Below, in pieces: positions 13,401-26,605 of a stretch of DNA of 64,000 nucleotides. The DNA is from Uloborus plumipes. Taxonomy: Eukaryota > Arthropoda > Arachnida > Araneae > Uloboridae. Location of the stretch: positions 1 to 64,000 of the forward strand of contig JAXGGA010005234.1 of assembly GCA_038373865.1 (NCBI GenBank), given 5' to 3'. The position numbers and the translations under genes were made by a program. Positions within the stretch are counted from its first letter, which is position 1. Each line of letters begins with the position of its first letter. Under the pieces are notes generated by a model. It searched no databases. It saw only the letters and a program-made list of their open reading frames with translations, and had not been told where the DNA came from.

Positions 13401-16400
13401 ACATAACTGATAAACTGTGCAATGAAATATGTTTGTTCAACTCTTTAACCAAAAAAACAGCTGGCAAGTAGTTAAGAGTTGAACACAAAAGTATATTTAA
13501 AAAACATTAATGTGTTTAATAGTTTACACCAGTGGTTTTTAACCTTTTTACAGCTACCGCCCCCTTTAACACTGAAAATGTTATCAACGGCCCTTTGCGA
13601 ATGGGCGTGAAACTGGAAGGTGAAGCAGTTTTTTTTTTTTTTGGCTGGTTTAACTCGATAATTTTGCCTGGTAGACAGATAGTTCTAAAATTACTATATG
13701 GTAAAAAAACTTATCCTCCAAATTTAAACTAAAAACCTGAATTTAAACTATGTTTGTCAGTGTTGAGGGAATGATTAAGGTTTGGGAGTTTTTTCCAGAA
13801 TTTTTTTCACATTGCACTCTGAAAAACACAACTTTCCCTTAGTGTTGTTAAGACGATGCTCAAACACAAAAAGTCGGTCAAGTCTGGTGACTCTCTTCTA
13901 GAAATTTTAAGCAACTGACTTCCTAAAAGCCCAATTTTAGGCTCTGTTTGGTCATAATTGGAGAAAGAGTAGGAATGTAGTTCGAGATTCCTTTCCTTAT
14001 TATTAGACTGTCTTTTAGAATGAAGATTTCCATAGCTCTTCAACAGAAAAGCGAAATTTTAAGCTATGTGTGGTTGTGTTTAAGAAAGAGATAGGTGGTT
14101 CTAGAACTTTAACACTGGAAGTTTTTTAAAAGTTGAAGTATTCAGACGGGTGAGGGATTTAGGACAAATCTTGGAACAATTTTCAAATTGACATCATAAA
14201 AACACAACTTTAAGCTGTTTTAGATAGTTACGCTATGAAAGTGAGGACACACCTCCAAAAACATTTTTGAAATTTAAGTGATATTGGTGAATTTTGGGCT
14301 ATCTTTGATGAAGTTAGGAAAAGCATCAGAGTTCGGAAGATATCCCCGGAATATAAATTTATGAGCTATCCTTACGATCTATGAGAAAAGGGTTTTTTAC
14401 CGCCCCCGTTCAAACATGTAATCTCAAGCCAATTTCCAAAATATACCCACCGCTCCCTTACCGCCCAAAACATGTTCACCACCCCTCAAGATCTTTCCAC
14501 CGCCCACCGGGGGAGGTATTGCCCCCGTTGAGAACCACTGGTTTACACTATTGTAGTGCATAAAACATATGGGTAAGTTCAAGAACGGTAGTTCATTTTA
14601 CGGTAGTACTAGTACTACTGTCGATTATTTTTTAGAAACAGATGTAATTAAAAGTGCATTGTTAACTTATGTATTTCCGCATTATTTAATTTTGTCAGTT
14701 AAGATAATTTTAAGCCTTAGTTGCTAATTTAGCATTGCACGAGTGTATAAAAAAGGTAGCGTTTTTGCTGAAATTCGCAGCTCTATAACTCAAAACACAG
14801 TTGAGTCTCAGTCATAATTTTTTTGTGAGATATTCTTATTAGTATTAAGAACATTTTATACAATTTTCATTTTTTTTCATTCAGTCCCTTTTCAGATATT
14901 GGCCTACAAAAATTGGCATTTTCGCGTTTTCCGCCATTTTTGAAGACCCGTAGAAAAAAAAGGAGTTCATTCTAAAGACTAAAACTTATGCTGCTGGTAG
15001 TATTATGAATACTCAAACACAGAAATAAAATAATATTGCTGAGTCTCTCTTCCTTCATAAAAATTTATGGTCTTAAAAATTACCAATTTCTACGTTTTTT
15101 CCTAGTTTTTGGAGAAAGATTTGACCAACTTTCTTACATGATAGGGAAAATCAAAGAAGGTATATTTAAAGGTAATTTTATGCTGAGCACGCTGGTTTTT
15201 AAATTATTTTGATATCTTTAAAAACGACTTGGCAATAAAATTTTTCGCAAACCCTGTTTTTCTATCAAATTTGCCAAATCGCCATTTTGAAATGGCTGCC
15301 AAATAAAAAATATAGCATGTAAATTTTTTTAATTGCAGTTTTGTTCATGTCTACCCATAGGTAATCCATGATAAAAGAATCAGGAAAATTAAAAATGTTG
15401 AGCAACACTGACTGGGTGATTTGAAATGGATTGACCCCTTTCAGAAAAAAAATACTTACTGTTTCTAAGCTCGGAATTGTATAAGAGAGCAAAAACAGTG
15501 ATTGAGCCAATATTTAGAAAAGTGCCAATTTCAAGTTGGAGTTTTCTGAAAAAAAATTTTTTTTGCAGAAAAAAACTAATATTGAATTTTAAGTCTAAAT
15601 TGGGTCGAAATGCAAGAAAATAAAAGGGGGGAGGTCAAGGAAGTTATTTACTCCCTCCTTAGATTACTCACTTTTAAGCCGTTACAGATCTGATGAATGT
15701 TACAGATCTGATGTTAATATGAGCTACATATTTGAGTTTATGCTTTCAGTCTTCGTTAACATCTCTAAATATTTTGTCATTTTCTTGCATTTTTAACATA
15801 GAATTAAGATTACCTAATGTATAATCTAACCTAATGTATATATTTTAAATGTATATTAAAATATATACATTAGGTTAAAAAATCAAATTTCATTATAAAA
15901 AAGCATTTCTTGGAAATAAAAATGAGCGATAAGGTTTTTAGATAAAATAAATAATGAGATTACCAAATCCAAGCTAATAAAACATTTGTTTTGTTTTGAA
16001 ACAACACACAACTTCAACTTTTTCAACACACAACTCTGCTGCTTGCTTTTCTTTAATTAGTTGCGGGAAATTTAATTTCTTGTTCAGAAATTCAAATTTA
16101 GCATGCTAGTTATTATCTAGTTATTTAGCGAAGTTATGAGAAATTGAAGCACCAAAAAATAAATAAATAAATAAAATAATAATAATTAATTAACTTTATT
16201 TCTGCAGTCAATTTTTCTTATTTTACTAACTTCTATTGTTAGGTCATACAAACCACAAATGAAGCAATTGTACTAAAACTCATTGCTTTTCATTTTTTAA
16301 GAACAAAAATATTCAATATATATGGCTAAAACCTATGATTTTTGCTTTTTATAATTCTGAAACGTGTGAGTTAGTTCTGTAACATTAGCTGTTTTTCAAT

Positions 16401-19400
16401 GTTACCGCTCTGACTGTTACCGATCTGACAAACTGACAAAGTTTTTTATTTTATTTCCGAGTCGATCGCACTAACCCAAAATCAAACACGTGGTCTTTTC
16501 ACTTGTAATAAAGGACTAAACTTATATGTAAAATAATTTTTAAAATAATAAAAACTGCGCATTTTAGAGCGTGTTACCGATCTGATGACTCAAATGACAC
16601 ACATTTTATAAAATCACTTTAAAAAATCTTACCTACAATTTTAGATGCAGAAATGCAAATTTTTAATTACGATTCGATAAAATATCCCACCAGGTACTCA
16701 GTATCACGTGGTAAAGGTGCAGGAAATGATTTTGGGAGCCTAAACATAGATCGGAAGTTATTATTACCACTCTGACGGCGGAACTTGGGACACGCTTATT
16801 TCGCATCGGCTAGAAAATCAGAAATCGATTAAAACAAAAATGAAGTAAAATATTAACAAAGGGGTAAAAATAGAATCGTTTTTTGTGCAAGTGCGTTTTT
16901 TTGGGAAGTTAGAAAGTGCGCATGACCTGTTTGCATGCTAAGCTTTGCTACTTGGGACACGTTACCGATCTGATTTTTGATGTATAAAAACAATATTTTC
17001 TGAAGAAAAAAAATTTTTTTTTCTGATGTTATTAGATGAAATGAAAGCAGAACCTTATCTTCTTTCTGGGGAAAATTATTTTTTTCACTAGTTATTGAAA
17101 TACTAGTGAAAATTCATTTGGGACTCAAATTGGCACTTTTCTAAATATTAGCTCGATTGTGAAACTGTAGCATTTAAAACAACCATTCTTGCCGATTAAT
17201 CGGCCGATTATCAACAACCGATTAATCGGTAATCAGCCAATTTGCTTATCGGTGCATCCCTAGTTTTACTGATACAAATTAAAAATCACGCTTTTTATTT
17301 TATGTTCCCTTATGAACAGGTGATTGGAAAGGGCGATTATTTGCATTGTTTGGCTTCCATCGGTTGGACAGTATCAGGCCAGTTGACTGCATTCGTCTCA
17401 TTGCGATTGATTTCGTTGTGCTATTTTCTGCCGTCGGCGTGTTCGTTGCTGTTGAAAAACTCCAGAAAGTGCCACCCGCTTCCGAAAGTCAAGATCTCAT
17501 TGACGGAGACTGCAGTAGGAGGCCTGTTAAAAAAAGAAAGAGACGGAGATCTGAAGTCCTGTACTGGACAGGAGAAACTTTTGTTCTCTTATTCCTAGCT
17601 GGTGCTGGTATTTTACATCCATCATTATCATCTGCAGTTTATTTTTTGATTTTCTTAGTCGTCTGTACCTGGCTTGCTTGCAATAAGAAAATTGGCCGAA
17701 GATATTTACAGACAAAAATACCACTTTTAATTTATTGTGCCATTCATTTTGTGACGTTGTATTTGTATCAAGCTGACTATGTCAAAGAATATCTTCCACC
17801 TGATAGTCTTTCAGTTAGGTAAGTATTCTTCGAAAAAAAAAAAAAAGTTTTATGAGAGAATAACACAAAATGTATTGTTATTGTTTTTTTGTGGAAATGC
17901 ATTTAATGTTTTTTTTCCTTCTGAAATTGTGTAATTAATGCAGCCTTTACCAGTCATTACCACACAGTGCATGTTAAAATGGTTTTAAGTTGAGAAAAAG
18001 CATTTAGTGTTCATTTTCCATTAGTCTACCTTTAGACTTACTTTTTAATTTGCAGCATAAACTGGTTGAGTGTTCTTAAAAACACGCTTGCTTATGATAA
18101 TATGCATATTTAAAAGGCTAAATTTGGTGATCCCACCCTGAAAATTGTTTGATAAGTGAGTGTAAACGATTTTTGTCACTTTGTCAAGATCCACATACAG
18201 TTTTCGCTGTTCATGTATTTTTGTGAAATTAAATTGAATGCCATTGCTAAAGTAGGCAAAGCAAAGGAATCACAATTACCACAGTAATAATTGCCATAAA
18301 AAATCAACTAAAATGTACATATTTTCTTATTCTTTCTCTTGAAATGAAACTAAAAATTTACAATTAATTGCATTCAATACATTTCTATGACTTTGGGCCT
18401 ACTAAAGGGATGAAAGATTTCCCACATCTTTTAGCATTGTATGTCACTTTCTATTTAAACCTTCTCCTCTAGAGGTATTGCTTTGGAGCGGAAACTTAGG
18501 TGGTTAAATAAAATATTCAGTAAGATGCTTTCAATTATGTAATGAAAGAAAAGGGCGAACTTTATTTCAATCATTTATATTTAGATTGTAACCAATGTTT
18601 ACTATAAATATTAGTTTATAATTATTTCGCATATCCACATCAAGTGTATTTGCAGAGCAGTAAATGTATTCACATACGACATTAACACGTGCGCCTATTT
18701 TATCTGGCTTTGAATGTACCATAATCATATATAACAGTTTTTGGAATGGTCTTTGAAATAGTATAAGACCCCGTACCTCAGTTTCAACTAATCATGTCCT
18801 GGTTAATCTATTAATGCACCATTGTTTCTTTATGCATATTTAGTTTTCTAGCTCTGATAATTTTTTTTTTTTTTTAATTTTAGGTTACTTGGCCTTCCTG
18901 ATTTTGTGGGGCAGAACTGCACTACAGATGCTCGTACATTAGTCTTCCATCAAATGAGCTGGACTGCTTATGCCAGCCCATTTGTTATCCTTGGCCTTTA
19001 TTGTCTTTTAGCTTTGATATTAAGAAAACAGTATTTTTTCCCAGTAAGTTTAACCTGGCTTTTAACAATTTCTTTTGTGTTAAAAAAAATTATAAAAGAT
19101 ACTTTTAGCACCAAATTTGTGTAATAAGACATTAGGTTCATAAAATGCTACATTTCACATAAGTATTTATTGACTTTGATGTATTTCTGGACTTAAAGAA
19201 ATCTTTAGTAACCATTGTTTCAATTGAAGATAGTTGCTTAGTTATTATTGCTGTTTTATATACTTGTAAATTTCTCCTCATGAAAAAGTCCTTAATCTTT
19301 TTCTTTAAATGAGAAATACTTGTTATACTTTGGTACTTTTCATGCAAAAAATACCTGAATTGTAATACTATGTTTTAATTGGGAATATATATTTGTGTGC

Positions 19401-22400
19401 AATAAAAATTTGTGTTGTACCCAGAAAAAAATTTGGAGGGCAAAATTTTCGAGGTAGTTTATGTAATTAGTTTTATTTTCTCAGGTTCAAAAAGGAAAAT
19501 TTCAGCATTTCTTGGGGTGAGAGGGACATTTCTAAATCCTCCCCTTTAAGATATGCCAGTAAGAGAAATTTAGTGATACCTGGCATCCCACAAATATATT
19601 AGGAGGTACTCGAGCACTGCACCACCAAAATCTCATCAGTGGGGGGAGGGGGGGACTCATTTCCACCAAAGTGTTGAGAGATTACCCAAGAATGAGATCC
19701 CCTCAAAAGAGAGATTTAGACCCCTTGAAACTCTCCAAATTTTAATGTTGTAGTCCCTCCACTTCTGTAGTGTAATATAATCTATTATTTTTAATTCTGT
19801 ATTGTTTATAAGGATGCAATGTATGTTTTCGTAGCCTGCTTGCTTTATATTTGATTCCTTTCAGCCTGTCGAAGAAAGCAAGTATGAACCAGCAATATCA
19901 AGATTCGATTCCAAGCAGAGTTCTCAGCATTCTCAGGGAAGCGTCCGTCGAAGGAAACAGTCAAGGCGTATGACTAGAGGAGTATGTAACTGTAATACTT
20001 GCACAGATCAAGTATCCTATTGTTTTATTTTTTTTAAAAAATCTACACAACATTTTGTTTCAAAATTTATGCAGTTCATTATTTTCCTAATTTGAGTTGC
20101 TTGCTATTGCTTTTAATTTTATGTGTAAATGCTGTGTTCCATTTGATTTTTGTATATGAATGAATTTTTTTTCATGATTTTTATCTGTGCTACTAAAAAA
20201 ATTATTTTATTTTTTCTTTGTTGCAATAATTTACATTTTGCATGTTTTCTTAAACTTCAGTGGAGCTTACTAACAATTTTCATGCTTAAGCTTCATTTTG
20301 AGCATTTTCCTAACCATTGAAATACTTATATTATTCAAGTAATTAACAACTTTGCACCTCTGGTTGTTTGGATTATTTTATTAATTAACACTTTAATTTG
20401 TGCACTAATGAATGATAAAGATGAATTTATTATGTTGCCTAATTTTGATAGAACTACATTTTGTTCTTATATTTAATGTGTTCATTATTTTAAAAAATCT
20501 ACCAAATATTTTAACTTTTTCATTTGCAGTATTGTATTTTTGCTAATTTTATTGTGACAGCTCCCTGGTTACGAAAGCTTAAGTAATAAACTTGAATGTT
20601 TTATTTTTTTAAAATATGTCATATGTCACAAAAAGCCACGACATTCTGCAAATTGCATTGGTGTTATGTGCTTATTTTAAAGGCAAGCTGAAATAGTTAT
20701 TTAATCCATTTATAGTCATAGAGATATGTCTGAAGTCCTTTCAAATTTTGTACACAAAGTAGTACTGTTGAGAAAGAGCTAAACCACAGAAGCTTTTTAG
20801 GGACTTCAGCAGCTGTTCTATGATTTGTTTTAGTTCTCTTAAGTTTGAAAGTAGGCATATTATCATAGCTACAATTTAGTAACTGTGTCAGATCAAAAAT
20901 ACCATTTAAATAAGTGCAAATACTGCAATTATACTTAGGCATTAATTAATTACTAAGCTAAAGAAAAGGCCTTACGAAATACATTTAAAATTTTAATGAT
21001 AGTATCTAAATTTTCACTCATTGCTTAATTGCTATATAAGGCATGAAGTCCATAAACTGATTATTTTAAATATTTTAATAAAAAACGATTGGCATGTTAC
21101 ATTTTTCTTTCCTATTAAAAAATTAGTTAAAACCACTGAGCAGCATTATAATTATAGTGCGATATTAAGTGTTTTGAAATGTCCTTATCTACATTTATCT
21201 GGTATTTTTTCTAAGTAGAGGTGCTATCAAAATTTAAAGCTGTTGTTTTTGTAATGTTTAGACTTTTGGAAATTAGAGTTTGAAAGCAAGTAGAAATGTA
21301 ATATAAAGATATAACACTTAGTTTAGTGTATTTTGTGGTAGAGACTGGTAACATATAACTTATTGGCAGTTGTTGCACGTGCATAGTGTAAAAACCACTT
21401 CTATCTGAACTTTGTTAAATATTGCAGTTTGAGCATTTGTATTCTGATTTGTTTTTTGTTCTCCTAGTTAAATTTATGTGTTTGTAATTGCCAAACTTTA
21501 TTTGTGCACATGATTGAAATGTACAATTGAAACTGCAATGAGCTGCATTGCTGCTAATCTGTGTTGGAAGACATCTTACCTTTCGATAATGTAAACACTT
21601 TCCAGGTTTTTAGACCAAGATCCTTTCAGGCTGTTTCTGGCTGAACTTTTTCCCATCATGTCACAGGTTTCTCTCTCTAGAGCCTGAATCAAAAGAAAAG
21701 TATGGACCATAGCCTAAGAACCTGGAAAGTAGTTATATTATTGGTTCCCATTGTGAAATATCAGTTTTATACTATACCCTTCCATCACATAAATTTTATT
21801 TTTCTTTGATAAGAAGTACCCTGCTGCCCCTTAAAAAAGATTGTTCTTCCTTAGCAGTAATTTTATTGCAAAATTTTCTATTAAAAGTAAAAAGTACATT
21901 TATCCTTTCTGTTTAAAAAGCCTTTATTTTATACTTTTTTTTCGCTTGAATGTGTTGAACAATATTACTTTTTTAAATGTTTAACATGATTGATTTCTTT
22001 GTTCCCTGCATGTAATCTATTTTGCACCCTAACTGCTTTCCTGGTTGCACATCTGCTGCATCTTGCTTCTTGCCATGGCTCCCATTTGATGAAACAGGAA
22101 GAAAGAGCAAGAGTAGGTAAAACTTCTTCTCTAAGAAAAGTAAGAGCAAATGGTTAAGTGTGAGCAGCCTTATACAGACTCTGCACGTGCATGCTTTCCT
22201 CTTGCTATTTTTTATGAGCATTAGCTTCTTGCTTCATTGTAAATTTTCTTTTTCTCATGTCTGTAGATCTCTTTATCTGAAATAACTTTTGAATTATTTG
22301 AATAACCAGAAGTAGTTTTTATTAATTTCATTAATTGGTAGGAAAGCTATTTTAAATTTCCATCCTAAATTATCTGAGTTCTGTTCAACTATAAATAAAT

Positions 22401-25400
22401 TTTAAAACATTCTGAACCAACACTATCATTGGGCCAAAACAGGTGTAACATTTGCTGAGGGTGCCATGATTATATGGGTCCTTCATTTTTATATAAATCT
22501 TAATTATTTTCATATAAAATTTTATAAATTAACAAAATATGTTGTTATAAAAATATAGGCAGTAGATTTTTTATCACTTTTCAATTTGATTGAATGCTAT
22601 ATGCTTTAAGTTGTTCTATACAGAACAATATTTTGTACACTGTTGATGTGCTCACCATATTCTTGTGTTTTGAAACTTCTCTGAAAATCTAATAAGATTA
22701 ATAGTGATGATATACTAAACTTGCAATGGTAGGGCTTCATGACTTGAAGTGCTTTACAGTGGATCTGAACTTGAGCCTTTTTCTTTTTTCCTCCATAAAA
22801 TGTTTTATAGGAGCTATAATATTTTACTCTTAGTTGTCTAAACCACCACTGAACCACAACTCAACTTTGTAAATACATATTTTTTTAAACATAGTATTAA
22901 TGTATGATTTATAACTAATGAATCACCTTTTTTAAGCGAATATCATTAGAATACGTTTTCAGACAATGGTAACAAAAAATATTAACTTTCTTTACTTCAA
23001 TAACTTTCTTTTTTAAGATTCATACCTTCATTCTGTAGTATGTGTCCTTTTTAGTTTGTCAATGTCAATTCAAAAGTAGTTTGTTTAAGTAACCATGTGT
23101 TTAGATCTCTTTTATTCCTTCGAATGCTCTGCATGCTTTTTTCTGTGCAATTAACCAATAATGCTTGTCTGCTTTTATGTTAACAAATTTATTTCATCAT
23201 GTATACAGGCTGATGAATATGGCTTTTATTACAAGACAATTGAAGCAACTCCAGTATGTAGTGGTGTATTTTTATCAGTATATATTTATATATGTAGAAT
23301 ATGTGTTATTTAAAAATATGATACTTTTAAATGTTTTTATTAATTTTTATGTATCTTTGAATGCAATATTTTGCTATTTTATCAAATATTTCTCTTATCT
23401 TTCTGAATGAAAGTTTTTAATAATATTTGAGTACTGCAACTTCTTTGCTGGGACACATAACAGTAAAAAGTAGTTGTATAAAGAGTTGCACAAGTTAATC
23501 CTATAACAATAGCTCTTTTTAGATCTTTTGAAGCATCTTATATTGTGGAATTGGGTTTGAAAGTTCCCCCATGTCCTTTTATTTTTTAGCTCTATATTTC
23601 TCTTAATTTTTTTATTAAGATTTCTACATTTTATCTACTCTAAAAGATTTTGACGTGTTCAAAATTTTAGTCTAGTTCTATGCATTTTTTCTCCGCTTTT
23701 AGTATTTTTTTGGCAGTAGCTGCTGGTTCAAAGTCCTCTGAATTAAGTATATCTATTATTTGTGGCATCTTATTTAATCAAATTACTTAGGAAACAAGTC
23801 ATATTGATCATTGTGTTCGTGTTGAAGTAGGGAAAGCACTGGCAGGCAATAATTTTTTTTTCTTGTTACTATATTTATTATTATTATTTTTGACATATAA
23901 CCTTTTACAAAATAGATTAAAAAAGAGCATTTTCACTGCATTACTTTCTTTGTTGGAAAGAAATTTTGTTGGCTTCACATCAACTGTAACTGCAAGGATA
24001 TCTTTGCTTCACTTTCTGCCCACATCATTTGCTCTACGTAATTGATGCACCCTTAGTTTGCCAATCGATTGTTTGATTTGCTGTCATTTGTTCATCATTT
24101 AAAATTGCTTTTAAACAGAATACTACGAGGGCATTTCGAAAAGTAAAGATACAAAGCACGCCAGCGGAAAATAAAAGTTTTAGCGAGAAAGTTGGCAACA
24201 CGGGTGTTAATCTTGAACCTTTAGCTTTCTCTTCGTGCTTCTTTCGAATTGCAATGTTGATTTTTGTGGAAGTAGTTCGTAATTAAAATGGCCGTGGCGA
24301 TTCAGAATTCCGCCAAATGCAAAGTTCGCTCCGTCATTCGTTTTCTTCATGCAAAACGTCAGAGACCAGCGGATATTCATACAGAAATTGTTTCTGTTTA
24401 TGGAGACATTATGAATCGACAAAATGTAACGAAATGTTGTCGTCATTTCTCCGATGGTAGGTCCGATGTTCATGACGAACAAAGAACAAGTCGGCCATCT
24501 GTGATGTCTGATGCCCTTCTTCAGAGAACGGAGGACGCAATTCGTGCGAATAGACGTCTCAAATTGAAAGAATTGCGTCAGATTATACCGGAACTGTCAA
24601 TGACAACTCTTTATGAAGTTGTGACTATCAAGTTAGGGTACAAGAAATTGTGTGCGCGCTGGGTTCCGAAAATGTTGACAGAAGAACACAAAAAGAAAAG
24701 GATGGGCTTTGCACTCGACTTCCTCACACGCTATGCAGAAGAAAGTGTTGAGTTCCTGATCACATTGTGACAGGAGACGAGACGTGGGTTTACCACCATA
24801 CACCGGAAACCAAGCAACAGTCACTGCAATGGCGCCATTCAAATTCTCCAAAAGCGATAAAATTCAAAACATCGATTTCAGCGAAAAAAATCATGGCTTC
24901 TGTTTTTTGGGACAGGCAAGGCATTCTTCTTGTCGAATTTATGCCTCCAAGAACCTCGATTAATGCTGCTGCATATTGCCAGACTTTGACAAGTCTTCGA
25001 AAGGCAATTCAAAACAAACGCAGGGGAATGCTGACAAATGGATTTCGCTTGCTTCATGACAACGCTAACCAAATCCCTGCTCAAAAAATTCAAATGGGAA
25101 GTATTGGAACATCCAACATACAGCCCGGAACTTGCTCCCAGCGACTTCCATTTATTTCTTTACCTGAAGTCACATCTTAGGGGAAAATTTTTCACCAACG
25201 ATGATGATATTAAAGATGAAGTAGCTATGTGGTTCCGAAAACAGGCGACAAACCTCTACGACTCTGGAGTACAAAAGCTTGTACCTCGGCTTAACAAATG
25301 TTTGGATAACGGTGGAAATTATGTAGAAAAATAGTATAGTTCAGTTAATAAAAAACAACTGACGTTTTGTAAATAAATTTCTTTTTTAAGGAATGCGAAT

Positions 25401-26574
25401 CATTGTATCTTTACTTTTCGAAGCACCCTCGTATGATTGACTGATTGCTCTGCAAAGTGATGTAATGGAACAAGGAGCTGTAGGTGTAAAAAAACTATTT
25501 TCTGGATCAGTAATTTTTGTGTAATCGACATTAGAATGCTATTCCAGATTTAGAATGAATTCCGGACATTAGAATGCTATTCTGATTTAGAAAAAGGTAT
25601 ATGTGCTGCTATTTTCATCTTTTTCAAAATTTGTTCCTCTGATGAAGCACATGTGAACAATTATTCAATACAATAGGATTTGAGATTTCTTTATGAAAAG
25701 GCTATATGATCTATTATTGTACTGTATTTTTATAGTTTCGTAAGTAAAAAAAAAAATAACAATCCAAGTTTTTATTTGCAAAAAATGTTAACAATTATTA
25801 GAGATACATGTTTTTTTTTTATTAATTTATCATTTTCAATTACTTTTTTTTAGTTTTCCGATGCTTTTTATTTTTTATACGAGAATTTCTTGTTTAAAGT
25901 ATCCCCCCTCCCCTCTTTTCTTTCTTTTAGTACCAGAAGAAAAAGTGATTTTCACTATATAAGCAAATCTATTTTAATGTTTCATGAAACAAAAACTATG
26001 TCTCATATAATTAGCCTTCTTCTTGGGAAATATGTTGTGGACTTTAGTAAAAACTTTTATCTCTAACTCTGATGGAACAAGATCATTTTTTTTTTGCGTT
26101 ATATTTAAAAATATTTTTACTGAACTCAATTAATTGAATCCTTTTTTCCTGTTGCTCTTTTCTTGCTTTTCTGGAGTGTGTCTTGCAGCAACTGGTAAGA
26201 TTTTTTGAGTCATTTTAATAACAAAATTCAATTTTTATGAATTAAATATTCCATTTAGTTTTTTGATACAAAAACTTCTTTGATCAATGAAGCTATCCTA
26301 TTAACTAATTTCTTACCAAACTCCAACTTAATAAGTTAAACTGCAAAATATTATTCCAAGAATTAGTTGTCATTTTTTATGTCTTAAACAGCCCTCGTTC
26401 AAATAAATAAATATTAGCGGCATTATTAAAAACAATTGATGATTTTTGACTTGATAATAGAATAGTATACTTGTCAAGTTTTCTATTTTGGTCTAATTTC
26501 TCAATTTTTAATCAAAAACAAACGTTAAAAAAAAAAAAAACTTTTTGGTTTTGGTTTTGCTTCTGTTATAAATG

Positions 26575-26605
<31 letters not shown>

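Larger units (their letters stand above)
11581..15437. mobile_element. giant foldback element with ~1.4-kb inverted arms
   Basis: It starts GGGTCAATCCATTTCAAATC and ends with the inverse, GATTTGAAATGGATTGACCC; CTTT occurs just outside both ends (11577-11580, 15438-15441), a possible 4-bp target duplication. Left arm 11581 to about 12990, right arm about 13020 to 15437; the right arm is interrupted by a 1,011-bp hAT at 13530-14540. Removing it makes the arms equal in length (about 1.41 kb each). Both arms carry a copy of the same small ORF near the centre. Confidence 0.85.
11032..17262. mobile_element. 6.2-kb hAT-like composite element with nested insertions
   Basis: The left end TAGGGATTCACCGATTAATC and inverted right end TAGGGATGCACCGATAAGC are flanked by the same 8-bp GTTTTACT (11024-11031 and 17263-17270), the hallmark of hAT transposition. 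CCGATTAATCGG palindromes lie at both subtermini. Its own transposase is not visible; most of its length is later insertions: the foldback at 11581-15437 and the repeat at about 15495-17168. The right end lies only 49 bp before the exon 3 acceptor AG. Confidence 0.8.
19982..24123. other. large Piezo intron, proximal part
   Basis: Apart from the two candidate microexons (22098 and 23209) this part is AT-rich non-coding sequence with no complete repeat structure that I could delimit. Confidence 0.4.

Noticed and set aside
17242..17598. Frame starting upstream of exon 3 and reading through its acceptor
   Set aside because: It starts inside the hAT-like terminus and is out of frame with the Piezo helices; the other frame from 17320 matches Piezo.
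22113..22116. Longer version of the 15-nt microexon (donor gtaaaa)
   Set aside because: A 19-nt exon breaks the phase to exon 6.
24207..24482. Open frame on the minus strand over the mariner element
   Set aside because: It is antisense to the clear transposase at 24288 and has no features of its own.
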